NCBI RefSeq assembly: GCF_002140915.1
Contig: NZ_NGKU01000001.1
Coordinates: forward strand, 2,865,194 to 2,929,193
Source: Candidatus Enterococcus testudinis
GTDB taxonomy: Bacteria > Bacillota > Bacilli > Lactobacillales > Enterococcaceae
Length of the DNA stretch: 64,000 nt
Reading direction: 5' to 3'
Under the pieces are notes generated by a model. The model ran no database searches and had not been told where the DNA came from. It saw only the letters and a list, made by a program, of their open reading frames with translations. Below are positions 8,822-20,192 of this stretch, in pieces. The translations under genes and the position numbers were made by a program. Each line of letters begins with the position of its first letter. Positions within the stretch are counted from its first letter, which is position 1.

Positions 8822-10228
8822 ATGAACATCAGCCGCTTTGCCCGACTAACACAGCGTAGAGGCAAGACATTTCTTTCAAAAAACGTATCTTCGATCCAAG
8901 TGATCGTTTTTTATTATATCGTGATGACGATCGTATCATTGGGTTTATTTTATTTGCCCTTCTTTCGCGAAGCAGGTTCTCACGCGTCTTTCATCGACCT
9001 ATTTTTTATGGCGGTCAGTACAGTGAGTGTGACTGGTTTAACCACCTTTCCCATCAACGATGTGTTCAATGACCGTGGGGTTGTCTTGCTTGAGGTCCTT
9101 TTTCAAGTAGGCGGACTGGGAATCATGATGATCTCCACCTTTTTTGCGATCGTTTCTCGCCGAAAAATCAGTCTGAAACAACGGCAATTGATCATGACAG
9201 ATATGAACCAACCCAAATTAAGTGGCATCGTGCGAATGATTCGTACCACCTTCACCATCATTTTGTTATGCCAAGTAGTCGCGGGGTCCATTTTCGCCGT
9301 ATATTTCCATTTATACGGGTACTATGACAATTGGCGAGATGCCATTTTCTATGGGTTCTATCAAGCAATATCGGCCGTCACCAATTCTGGCTTTGATGTG
9401 ACTGGCAATTCGATTTTGCCGTTTTCTCACGATTATTTCTTTTTGACTTCTATCATGTTGTTGATTTTTGTTGGCGGCATCGGCTTTCCCGTGATCATGG
9501 ACTTTCGGGAATGGCTGCAATTCAAACTAAAGAAAAAACGGCGGCAACTGCCTTTTCGTTTTTCATTGTTTACCAAAATCGCTGTTCTCGCTTTTGTGAT
9601 TTTATTTATCGGCGGAACTATTGCGATTTTCTTCCTTGAGAAAGACCATTTGTTCAAAGATTATAGTGTCAGTGGCATGTGGATGAACAGTATGTTCTAT
9701 TCGATGACTACACGAAATGCCGGCTTACAGATCCACGACTTAGGCAACTTTCAAACCACGACATTGATCGTATTTTCTTTGCTGATGTTTATCGGTTGTA
9801 GTCCAAGTTCTGTTGGTGGTGGGATCCGTACCACGACGATTGCCATCATTGGTCTATATTTATATGCTTTCTTGAAAAGTGAAGACAACATCAATATTTT
9901 CGGTCGCCGGATCGATGAAGACGATGTCCGCAAATCTGTTGTCGTCTTCATGCTCTCCATGGGCATGTGTTTTTTCTGCGTGTTGTTCCTGACTGCAACG
10001 GAAGACATTCCTTTGATCGCCATTATCGTCGAGGTGTCTTCCGCCTTTGGAACAACTGGTTTATCCTTAGGGATTACGGGGGACTTATCCGCAATCGGTA
10101 AATTGGTTATCGCACTATTGATGTTCATTGGGCGGATCGGCATGTTGTATACATTGATGCTATTCGTACCAAAAGAAACCCGAGATATCGGCTATGAATA
10201 TCCTACCGAAAAAATCATCATTGGGTAA
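8822..10228 (+). CDS. KtrB/NtpJ-type potassium uptake membrane subunit
   Basis: This is an ion-conducting subunit of a TrkH/KtrB-family K+ transporter, 468 residues long. The four selectivity-filter repeats can be read in order: 'TVSVTGLTT', 'AVTNSGFDVTG', 'SMTTRNAGLQ' and 'SSAFGTTGLSLG', each flanked by two membrane helices. It needs a cytosolic KtrA-type NAD/ATP-binding partner, and none is encoded next to it, so the partner must be elsewhere. It is preceded by a GAGGGG SD and a TATACT -10 at 8783. A strong terminator follows. Confidence 0.93.
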   Translation: MNISRFARLTQRRGKTFLSKNVSSIQVIVFYYIVMTIVSLGLFYLPFFREAGSHASFIDLFFMAVSTVSVTGLTTFPINDVFNDRGVVLLEVLFQVGGLGIMMISTFFAIVSRRKISLKQRQLIMTDMNQPKLSGIVRMIRTTFTIILLCQVVAGSIFAVYFHLYGYYDNWRDAIFYGFYQAISAVTNSGFDVTGNSILPFSHDYFFLTSIMLLIFVGGIGFPVIMDFREWLQFKLKKKRRQLPFRFSLFTKIAVLAFVILFIGGTIAIFFLEKDHLFKDYSVSGMWMNSMFYSMTTRNAGLQIHDLGNFQTTTLIVFSLLMFIGCSPSSVGGGIRTTTIAIIGLYLYAFLKSEDNINIFGRRIDEDDVRKSVVVFMLSMGMCFFCVLFLTATEDIPLIAIIVEVSSAFGTTGLSLGITGDLSAIGKLVIALLMFIGRIGMLYTLMLFVPKETRDIGYEYPTEKIIIG

Positions 10229-10260
10229 AACATGCCGATGGTCCCCACAATGAACTATTT

Positions 10261-10298
10261 AGACCCAAACTGGCATGCATTGCTGGTTTGGGTCTTTC
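10261..10298 (+). terminator. Terminator after ktrB-like gene
   Basis: A 10-bp perfect stem (AGACCCAAAC / GTTTGGGTCT) with a 15-base loop ends in TTT. It lies 30 bases past the stop codon. Confidence 0.85.
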
Positions 10299-10339
10299 GC
10301 TGTTTTCTTAGCATAAATTTAAAGAATCGCAAAAGCAAT

Positions 10340-10368
10340 TTAACCTTTTTCGCTGAATATGGTATGAT
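10340..10368 (+). promoter_or_regulatory. murT-gatD promoter
   Basis: TTAACC (10340-10345) is followed after 17 bp by TATGAT (10363-10368), about 50 bases before the murT start. Confidence 0.6.
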
Positions 10369-10417
10369 AAATTGAATTTGCGCAATCAGTTCAATGGCGC
10401 TAAATGGAGGGTAAATT

Positions 10418-11767
10418 ATGGGTATACGAAGTCAACTGGCGGTCACCGTCGGCAAGACCTCTCAGTGGGTATTAAAAAACTTTTTCAAAGGCGGCTCCAG
10501 TCTGCCAGGAAAATTAGCTTTGAAAATTGATCCGCATATTTTGGATCATTTAGCCAAAGATTATCAAGTCGTGGTGATCACCGGAACCAATGGCAAAACA
10601 TTGACCACCGCTTTGACCGTCAATATTTTGCGCCAAGAATTTGATGAGGTGCTGACCAATCCGACCGGGGCAAACATGGTCCAAGGGATCGTTTCGACTT
10701 TCTTATCGGCAAAGCCCAAAAAAGGCAAAAAATTTGCGGTTTTGGAAATCGATGAAGCCAGCTTAAGTAAAGTGACGCAGTATATCAAACCAGAACTATT
10801 CGTCTTCACCAATATTTTTCGGGACCAAATGGACCGCTATGGCGAAATCTACACCACCTATCGACTGATCGTCGAAGGCGCAGCCAATGCTCCGGAAGCA
10901 ACGATTTTGTGCAATGGAGATTCTCCTTTGTTCAACTCAGTCACCACAGTCAATCCTCGTAAATATTACGGCTTTGACCATTTGCCCGATCAAGAACAAA
11001 TGGCCCATTACAATACGGATGGTGTCTTGTGTCCAGAATGTCATCATTTGCTGCACTACAAAATGATCACATACGCCAATCTTGGCAAATATTACTGTCC
11101 AAACTGCGGATTCCATCGTCCAGCGCTAGACTACAAATTGACTGCCATCACAGCGATGGACAATACCTCTGCTGATTTTGTGATCGATAATGAACCTTAT
11201 CGGATTGAAGTCGGCGGCATGTACAATGTCTACAATGCATTGGCTGCCACCGCCGTCGCTGAGTATTACCATGTTGCACCAGAAAAAATCAAGTCTGGCT
11301 TAGCCTATGACGAGAAAGTATTCGGCCGTCAAGAAGTGATTCAGATTGGTGACAAAGAATGCACCCTCGTTTTGGTCAAAAATCCAGTTGGATTGAACCA
11401 AGTCATCGATATGATTGGTCTATCACCTTATCCCTTTTCTCTCGTTTGTCTTTTGAATGCCAACTATGCCGATGGTATTGATGTCAGCTGGATCTGGGAT
11501 GGCGACCATGAAGCTTTCGCAAAAATGGGTATCCCAAAAGTCATTGCAGGCGGTGATCGTCATAAAGATATGGCGTTACGCTTGAAAGTTGCCGGTATTC
11601 CAGAAGAAACCATCACCGAAACCAAAGACCTTGATGAAGTGATCACCGACATCGAGCATTTGCCAACTGACAAAGTGTATATTTTGGCCACGTATACTGC
11701 CGTCTTGCAATTACGGAAAAAACTAGCGGAAAAAGGGTTTATCAAAGGAGGAATGGGACGTGACTAA
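10418..11767 (+). CDS. murT: Lipid II isoglutaminyl synthase, MurT subunit
   Basis: With GatD, MurT amidates the alpha-carboxyl of D-glutamate in lipid II, giving the isoglutamine needed for efficient peptidoglycan cross-linking. The 449 residues carry the Mur-ligase ATP loop '[16 protein letters not shown]', a zinc-ribbon pair 'CPECHHLL...CPNCGF' inserted in the middle domain (typical of MurT), and a C-terminal Mur-ligase domain starting near '[12 protein letters not shown]'. It overlaps gatD by 8 bp. Confidence 0.95.
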   Translation: MGIRSQLAVTVGKTSQWVLKNFFKGGSSLPGKLALKIDPHILDHLAKDYQVVVITGTNGKTLTTALTVNILRQEFDEVLTNPTGANMVQGIVSTFLSAKPKKGKKFAVLEIDEASLSKVTQYIKPELFVFTNIFRDQMDRYGEIYTTYRLIVEGAANAPEATILCNGDSPLFNSVTTVNPRKYYGFDHLPDQEQMAHYNTDGVLCPECHHLLHYKMITYANLGKYYCPNCGFHRPALDYKLTAITAMDNTSADFVIDNEPYRIEVGGMYNVYNALAATAVAEYYHVAPEKIKSGLAYDEKVFGRQEVIQIGDKECTLVLVKNPVGLNQVIDMIGLSPYPFSLVCLLNANYADGIDVSWIWDGDHEAFAKMGIPKVIAGGDRHKDMALRLKVAGIPEETITETKDLDEVITDIEHLPTDKVYILATYTAVLQLRKKLAEKGFIKGGMGRD

Positions 11768-12431
11768 ATACAGTCTGAACGTTGCCCATTTATATGGCAA
11801 CTTGTTGAATACCTATGGCGATAATGGCAATCTTTTGATGTTGCGTTATGTAGCCGAAAAAATGGGTGTGTCTTTCAACGTGGAAGTCGTCAGTATCCAC
11901 GAACCATTCGATGCCGAAACATTTGATTTGGTCTTCTTTGGCGGCGGTCAAGATTTTGAACAATTGATCGTATCGAAAGATATTCAAAGCAAAAAAGCTG
12001 ATTTGACGCGCTATATCGAAAACGACGGTGTGATGTTGGCTATCTGCGGCGGCTACCAATTGTTGGGGCACTACTACATGGGTGCCAATGGCGAAAAGAT
12101 CGAGGGTATTGGTGCGTTGGATCATTATACACTCAGCCAAGACAACAATCGCTTTATTGGTGATATTGTGATCCATAACGAAGTATTTGATGAGACTTAT
12201 TATGGGTTTGAAAATCATAATGGGCGTACTTTCTTAGGTAAAGGTGAAAAGCCCCTTGGCAAAGTGATAGAAGGCCACGGAAACAACGGTGAAGATCAAA
12301 CAGAAGGTGTTGTCTATCGCAACGTCTTCGGCTCCTATTTCCACGGGCCGCTCTTAGCTCGTAATGAACATCTAGCAGAACGTTTGATTCGGACCGCATT
12401 GAGTAATCGATATGGTGGAATCGAGATTTAA
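11760..12431 (+). CDS. gatD: Lipid II isoglutaminyl synthase, glutamine amidotransferase subunit
   Basis: GatD hydrolyses glutamine and passes ammonia to MurT. The 223 residues form a class I CobB/CobQ-like amidotransferase. The nucleophile is Cys96 in '[14 protein letters not shown]', and the catalytic histidine is in '[12 protein letters not shown]'. The start is GTG, with AAAGGAGG 8 bases upstream inside murT, so the two are translationally coupled. Both partners needed for the reaction are intact. Confidence 0.95.
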   Translation: MTKYSLNVAHLYGNLLNTYGDNGNLLMLRYVAEKMGVSFNVEVVSIHEPFDAETFDLVFFGGGQDFEQLIVSKDIQSKKADLTRYIENDGVMLAICGGYQLLGHYYMGANGEKIEGIGALDHYTLSQDNNRFIGDIVIHNEVFDETYYGFENHNGRTFLGKGEKPLGKVIEGHGNNGEDQTEGVVYRNVFGSYFHGPLLARNEHLAERLIRTALSNRYGGIEI

Positions 12432-12454
12432 ACAAATACTTTATAGTATTCGGA

Positions 12455-12480
12455 AACAACACGTTTACGTGTTGTTTTTT
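12455..12480 (+). terminator. murT-gatD terminator
   Basis: A perfect 9-bp stem (AACAACACG / CGTGTTGTT) with a TTTA loop is followed by a T-run. Confidence 0.92.
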
Positions 12481-12553
12481 TTGTGGGAAATTTCCCAACA
12501 CCTGCTACCTATTCTCATTGATTGAATCCAAGTGTCTATTCTTTCCTAGCTCA

Positions 12554-12582
12554 TTGTAACCGTTATCAATTATTTTTATACT
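12554..12582 (+). promoter_or_regulatory. Alpha-glucoside operon promoter with cre site
   Basis: -35 TTGTAA (12554-12559) and -10 TATACT (12577-12582) are 17 bp apart. Overlapping the -35 is TGTAACCGTTATCA (12555-12568), which fits the CcpA cre consensus TGNAANCGNWNNCW at every fixed position. This placement predicts direct catabolite repression of the operon by CcpA/HPr-Ser-P. Confidence 0.8.
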
Positions 12583-12620
12583 GAATGAGTAGTAAAAATT
12601 GAAAGGGGATGTTTTAAAAA

Positions 12621-15561
<2,941 letters not shown>

Positions 15562-15619
15562 TTGACGTGCTCCCCGATTCCCTCTTTTTCAGTTATACTT
15601 AAAGAAAGGAGGGAATTTT

Positions 15620-16393
15620 TTGAAACTACAAATTTTGATCCATCAACATCAGTCAGATTTAAGTATACTTGACCGGGAAATTCTAGCCTACATATTAAAG
15701 AATGAAGGCGCTGTCTCAAAATTGAATATTATTGACTTAGCAGAACGTGTACACGTTTCTAAGTCATCCATTCTGCGTTTAACCAAAAAATTGGGCTTTT
15801 CTGGCTATTCAGAATTTAAATACTTTATGCGTCATCAACAAAGCACAGAACCTTTGATACGACCAGATAAGTCGATCTTCGATAAGCAAATGGATGATAT
15901 TCTTGCTACACTAAATTACATGAAAAAAGTAGACTTAAGTGTAATCAATCAATTATTCGATGCCAGCAAAACGATTTACTGTTATGCGACAGGATTTTCA
16001 CAGAAAAAAGCCATCGAGGAGTTTTCTAAGATGATGCTATCGATGGAAAAAAGAGTCATTGTACTGCCAAATAAAACTGAGTTTGATATGGTCATGCCGA
16101 TGATCTCCGCAGAAGATTGTGTCATCATCGCATCGTTGAGCGGTGAAACAGAAACCATCAAAGAGAACATCAGTACATTCTCTATCCGCCATATTCCTGT
16201 TCTCTCATTGACTGCTCCTGGCGATAATTATTTTGCTCGGCACACCACCTATCATTTAACCTATTTTTGCGATTTTTTTCAAATCGGCCCCAAAAAAATA
16301 CCTAGCCAATCATTGATTGGCTTACATTGCTTAGTTGATTATTTGATTCGTTCCTATGGAGAATTCACACTGAAGGAGAGTGAATATGACTAA
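15620..16393 (+). CDS. RpiR/MurR family transcriptional regulator
   Basis: This is a 257-residue two-domain regulator. An N-terminal HTH_6 domain ('IIDLAERVHVSKSSILRLTKKLGFSGYSEFKYFM') is followed by a SIS sugar-phosphate-binding domain ('CVIIASLSGETETIKENI'). It most likely senses a phosphorylated product of the alpha-glucoside pathway and controls the operon it sits in, like GlvR. The start is TTG, with AGGAGGG 6 bases upstream and no nearby ATG. It overlaps the next gene by 8 bp. Confidence 0.88.
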   Translation: MKLQILIHQHQSDLSILDREILAYILKNEGAVSKLNIIDLAERVHVSKSSILRLTKKLGFSGYSEFKYFMRHQQSTEPLIRPDKSIFDKQMDDILATLNYMKKVDLSVINQLFDASKTIYCYATGFSQKKAIEEFSKMMLSMEKRVIVLPNKTEFDMVMPMISAEDCVIIASLSGETETIKENISTFSIRHIPVLSLTAPGDNYFARHTTYHLTYFCDFFQIGPKKIPSQSLIGLHCLVDYLIRSYGEFTLKESEYD

Positions 16394-16823
16394 ACGACGA
16401 TTGTCATTCCAATCTATTTTAATGGCCTATTGGCTAACGATTTCTGCCGTATATTATTTATACGTATCTCTTACGATCACTACGCAGCAGATAACTTTGC
16501 ACGCATTATTATATGCCAATCCATTATTTACATTAGGGATATTATTTACAAGTATCATGATGCTGCAGGCCGGCACGTTATATTTTGTGGCTAAATGTTC
16601 ACAAAGTAAGGATGGCCTTCTTGGCAAATATCTTATTGTATTATTGTTCCAGCAAATGATGACAGCCAATTTGATTGGTGCCGGACTCATTTACTTTTAT
16701 CGAAAGCAATTAAACAATCATGACGAAAATGCCACACGTACCGAGAAAGGACTTGCGTATCTCTCAAGTACGATCAGTATCGGTTTAAGCGTTCTTGTTT
16801 TGTTGCTTCTAAACAGAGCCTAA
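16386..16823 (+). CDS. Four-helix membrane protein of the alpha-glucoside operon
   Basis: This 145-residue protein has four predicted membrane segments (about residues 10-30, 42-65, 80-105 and 122-143) with short charged loops. I do not recognise a family. It starts inside the regulator gene with AAGGAG 7 bases upstream, so translation is coupled to the RpiR regulator. A role tied to alpha-glucoside uptake or regulation is inference from position only. It could equally be a passenger membrane protein. Confidence 0.7.
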   Translation: MTKRRLSFQSILMAYWLTISAVYYLYVSLTITTQQITLHALLYANPLFTLGILFTSIMMLQAGTLYFVAKCSQSKDGLLGKYLIVLLFQQMMTANLIGAGLIYFYRKQLNNHDENATRTEKGLAYLSSTISIGLSVLVLLLLNRA

Positions 16824-16841
16824 TAACGGACATTGAGTAAC

Positions 16842-16874
16842 AAAAAAAGAATCTCAACCGAGATTCTTTTTTTG
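16842..16874. terminator. Bidirectional terminator
   Basis: An 8-bp stem (AGAATCTC / GAGATTCT) with an AACC loop is flanked by A-run and T-run. It serves the alpha-glucoside operon and the leftward EEP gene. Confidence 0.92.
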
Positions 16875-16876
16875 CG

Positions 16877-17698
16877 TTATTCTTTAAAATCCAACACAAC
16901 CTTCACACCAAAGTGATCACTAACGATCGGTACGCGTGTGCCATCAAAAACGACTTCATATGCATGCACATCTATATTCCCTGCAGCAAATACATAATCG
17001 ATACGCAAATGCCCTTCGTTTTCTTGCCAACCATCGATTGCCTTATTGACAGTAGCCGCTCCCGTTGTCTCCGCTGATAAAGTAAAGGTATCTTGCAATC
17101 CTAACTTGCTATCTAGCACGAGTTGAAAGCCTGGGCTGGAAGCATCATTGTTAAAATCGCCCAACAGCAAAATAGCTTCTGTTGCTTCTTGCAAGAAGTC
17201 TTCTGTTTGCTGCCATTCATAAGCGAATTTTCCTTGATCCCACCATGAAAAATGACAGCTCAAGACTTGGACCATCTTGCCAGCAACTTCTGTCAATCCG
17301 CTCAGATTTTTTCTAGTCGTATGATCCGTCACATCGTCGCTTTTTGACGCCAAGTATTCAGTCGCCACGATAGGCTGTTTTGACAACAATGCATTGCCTT
17401 CATGGTAGCGATCATAACCGATATGGCTATAACTCCATGACCAATAGTATGTCACGTCCATGATTTCCAGTGCCTCGACCAATCGCAAAGCGAAATTATC
17501 TTCTTTGATTGCCACAGAGGCTTGGGTTGGGCAAAAAGACCCATCCGGAAAAATCGTTTGTGCAGAAATACTTTGATTGACTTCTTGCAGCGCAATCACA
17601 TCATACTCTCCTGCTGCAATTTCTTCCGCAATGATCTGCAGCTTTTCTTCTGACTGTTCCTCTAACCAACTGTGGGTATTTAACGTTAAAACTTTCAT
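16877..17698 (-). CDS. Endonuclease/exonuclease/phosphatase family hydrolase
   Basis: This is a 273-residue metal-dependent phosphodiesterase-fold protein. The EEP motifs are 'VLTLNTHSW' (metal Asn), 'DVIALQEVNQS' (metal Glu), 'VLSCHFSWWDQG', 'LLGDFNNDA' (catalytic Asp/Asn) and C-terminal 'IDYVFAAG' and 'SDHFGVKVVLD' (catalytic His). It has no signal peptide, so it is probably cytosolic. The substrate could be DNA, an inositol phosphate or a phospholipid head group and is not resolved by motif. The start at 17698 has TAGGAGC in good position. It lies just downstream of malT, separated by a terminator. Confidence 0.87.
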   Translation of the reverse strand: MKVLTLNTHSWLEEQSEEKLQIIAEEIAAGEYDVIALQEVNQSISAQTIFPDGSFCPTQASVAIKEDNFALRLVEALEIMDVTYYWSWSYSHIGYDRYHEGNALLSKQPIVATEYLASKSDDVTDHTTRKNLSGLTEVAGKMVQVLSCHFSWWDQGKFAYEWQQTEDFLQEATEAILLLGDFNNDASSPGFQLVLDSKLGLQDTFTLSAETTGAATVNKAIDGWQENEGHLRIDYVFAAGNIDVHAYEVVFDGTRVPIVSDHFGVKVVLDFKE

Positions 17699-17734
17699 CG
17701 TAGCTCCTATCTTCACATGATCCATTCTTTTGCC

Positions 17735-17770
17735 AAAAAATCCATCGGGTCCTTCAACAAAACCCGATGG
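17735..17770 (-). terminator. malT terminator
   Basis: Read leftward, a 9-bp stem (CCATCGGGT / ACCCGATGG) is followed by ATTTTTT. It ends malT before the EEP hydrolase gene. Confidence 0.88.
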
Positions 17771-17779
17771 TTTATTGTA

Positions 17780-19954
17780 TTATAATTTAACCGTGGCAAC
17801 AACCATCTGATTCGTTTGTTGACCAGTTTGAGTCAATGCAAAGTCATCGATTTGATCGGTGTTGGTGATCACAACAACGATGGCTGTTTCTTTACCAGCA
17901 GCTTCGATTGCCGCAATATCCATTTCAGCCAATCGTTCTCCTTGCTTCACCTGTTGTCCTTCTGTCACATGGACTGTAAAAGGCTTGCCCGCCAATTCGA
18001 CTGTGTCTAACCCCATATGAACGAGGATTTCTAGCCCACTCTCTGTAAGTAAACCAATCGCATGTCTCGTCGGGAAGACACTGGTTACACGCCCAGTAAC
18101 AGGTGCATATACGTTGCCGTTTTCTGGGATCACTGCAAACCCATCCCCCATCATCTTGCCCGCAAATACTTGATCGTTGACTTCAGTGATTGGTATCACT
18201 TGCCCATCAGCAACAGTACCCATGTCCACTGTCACGCCTTGGCTTTTGTGGGTTTCTGATGCAGTCACGGTTTGTGAAATAGCTGCTTCTGGAATAGCAA
18301 CACCTGAATCTAAGACATCTTGGATATCCGATTTCAACACATCCGCTTTCGGTCCGTAAACAGCTTGGACCCCATTGTCTTTAACGATCAACCCTAGCGC
18401 GCCAGCGGCTTTCCAAGATTTTTCGTCACCTACTGCGTCCCGGTTTTTAACAGTCACGCGCAAACGCGTCATGCAGGCATCGACATCACTGATATTTTCG
18501 CGCCCACCCAATAAATGAATGATTTTCACCACTTGCGAATTAGGATCAAGGGTACCATCGGCTGCGGTTGTTGCAGTGGCATCGCTCGCCCCTTCTACTT
18601 CGTAATTGCCATTACGGCCGGGTGTCGCAAAGTTGAATTTTTTGATCAAGAAATTCGCCAAGAAATACATGCCGACACCAAAGGCAACTGTTACCAAAAC
18701 AAAATTGATCAAATCTTGACCCAAGCCTGCATTGATAGCCATTGGTGTCCGTGTCAACAGTTCGATATTCCCAAAAGAATGGACCCGCAGATTGACGATA
18801 TCTGCCATCGCAAACGCCGCCCCTTGCACAACTGCGTAGACAACATATAATGGCACAGCTGCAAACATAAACATAAATTCCAGTGGCTCGGTCACACCAG
18901 TTAAAAAGACAGCAATAGCCGCTGACAGATACATTGACGTATACTTGTGGCGTTTGTCAGCATCAACATTTCGATACATCGCATAAGACAAGCCCATCAA
19001 AATACCAGAAGAACCAATCATTTGCCCAACCTTGAAACGGGCAGGAACGAAGTTTTCTAACAGAAATTGAACTTGCGATGTGTCACCAGCATTGCGCATG
19101 TTGACCAAATCTGTCGCCCACGCCAGCCATAAAGGATCTTGTCCGAAAACTTGCGTCCCTGCTTGCGCTCCAGAAAGGATCGTATAGGTTCCCCCCAACT
19201 CTGTATAGTTGATAGGAATCGTCAACATATGGTGCAAACCAAATGGTAGCAGCAAGCGCTCCAACGTACCAAATAGAAACGGTGCCAAAACGGGCGCACT
19301 TTCTTGCGATTGTGCGATCCACAGGCCAAAGTTGTTGATACCTGCTTGAATATAAGGCCAAACGACTGAAAGCACCAAAGCCACCGCCACAGAACGGGCA
19401 ATGACCACGAAAGGCACAAATCGTTTGCCATTGAAGAAAGATAACGCATCCGGCAATTTACGGAAATTGTAATATTTGTTATAGGCTGTGGCGCCGACAA
19501 AACCAGCAATGATCCCCACAAACACCCCCATATTCAAAGCCGGTGCTTCTAAGACACTTGTAAAGAAGCCATCGACCATAATTTTCGTACCGAATAATGT
19601 ATGGGTAAAGGCCCCTTCTTCTGTCAGCATTGCACTAGTCACACCAAAGATTGATCCAGTGATTCGATTGATCAATACAAAGGCGATACCGGCTGCAAAT
19701 GCACCACCAGCACGTTCCTTCGCCCAACTACCCCCGATTGCTAAAGCAAATAATAAATGCAGATTCCCAATAATTGCCCAACCAATATTTTCGATCACAC
19801 CACCAGTTGTAACCAGCACGCCCCAATCGGCATTGATCATCGGGATCGTTTTCCCAATACTGATCATCAAACCCGCCGCCGGCATTACTGCGACAACGAC
19901 CATCAACGCTTTCCCGAACTTCTGCCAAAATTCGAAACTAAATAATTTCTTCAT
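17780..19954 (-). CDS. malT: PTS maltose-specific EIICBA
   Basis: MalT imports maltose and phosphorylates it to maltose 6'-phosphate. It is a 724-residue fusion of three PTS domains: a IIC membrane domain (ten or so helices, signature 'LTGVTEPLEFMFMFA'), a IIB domain with phospho-cysteine 494 in 'VDACMTRLRVTVKN', and a IIA domain of the glucose type with phospho-histidine 646 in 'EILVHMGLDTVEL'. The maltose assignment rests on divergence from mapP and malR, as in E. faecalis. The fused IIA could also serve the IIA-less EIICB encoded at 12.6-14.2 kb. Confidence 0.93.
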   Translation of the reverse strand: MKKLFSFEFWQKFGKALMVVVAVMPAAGLMISIGKTIPMINADWGVLVTTGGVIENIGWAIIGNLHLLFALAIGGSWAKERAGGAFAAGIAFVLINRITGSIFGVTSAMLTEEGAFTHTLFGTKIMVDGFFTSVLEAPALNMGVFVGIIAGFVGATAYNKYYNFRKLPDALSFFNGKRFVPFVVIARSVAVALVLSVVWPYIQAGINNFGLWIAQSQESAPVLAPFLFGTLERLLLPFGLHHMLTIPINYTELGGTYTILSGAQAGTQVFGQDPLWLAWATDLVNMRNAGDTSQVQFLLENFVPARFKVGQMIGSSGILMGLSYAMYRNVDADKRHKYTSMYLSAAIAVFLTGVTEPLEFMFMFAAVPLYVVYAVVQGAAFAMADIVNLRVHSFGNIELLTRTPMAINAGLGQDLINFVLVTVAFGVGMYFLANFLIKKFNFATPGRNGNYEVEGASDATATTAADGTLDPNSQVVKIIHLLGGRENISDVDACMTRLRVTVKNRDAVGDEKSWKAAGALGLIVKDNGVQAVYGPKADVLKSDIQDVLDSGVAIPEAAISQTVTASETHKSQGVTVDMGTVADGQVIPITEVNDQVFAGKMMGDGFAVIPENGNVYAPVTGRVTSVFPTRHAIGLLTESGLEILVHMGLDTVELAGKPFTVHVTEGQQVKQGERLAEMDIAAIEAAGKETAIVVVITNTDQIDDFALTQTGQQTNQMVVATVKL

Positions 19955-19983
19955 CTTCTTTCCACCCTTTCTGAAACGATTTA

Positions 19984-19997
19984 CGCAATCGGTTTCT
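19984..19997. promoter_or_regulatory. Possible second MalR or cre-like operator, before malT
   Basis: CGCAATCGGTTTCT shares its left half and 11 of 14 positions with the mapP operator at 20138-20151. On the minus strand AGAAACCGATTGCG is also a two-mismatch cre. It lies between the putative malT promoter and the malT SD. Confidence 0.5.
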
Positions 19998-20066
19998 TTA
20001 CATTTTTATTCTAACGAAGAAAAATGCTTTTGTAAATGATAAAATTCTGAACACTATTCATAAATT

Positions 20067-20095
20067 ATTATAGTCAAAGTTAAGTTAATTAATAA
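20067..20095 (-). promoter_or_regulatory. Putative malT promoter
   Basis: Read leftward, a perfect TATAAT (20072-20067) lies about 110 bases upstream of malT. The -35 at 17 bp is poor (TTATTA), so activity may depend on an activator or on sequences around the -10. Confidence 0.45.
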
Positions 20096-20130
20096 AAACG
20101 TGAAAACAAAAGAAATGCAACAATAAACAC

Positions 20131-20159
20131 TTGACCACGCAATCGTTTGCGCTTATGAT
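20131..20159 (+). promoter_or_regulatory. mapP promoter with embedded LacI-type operator
   Basis: -35 TTGACC (20131-20136) and -10 TATGAT (20154-20159) are separated by exactly 17 bp. The spacer is almost filled by CGCAATCGTTTGCG (20138-20151), a near-perfect palindrome with the central CG typical of LacI/MalR operators. MalR bound there would exclude RNA polymerase. Confidence 0.8.
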
Positions 20160-20192
20160 GAATATATCATAATAATTCTGGAGGGGTATTTC

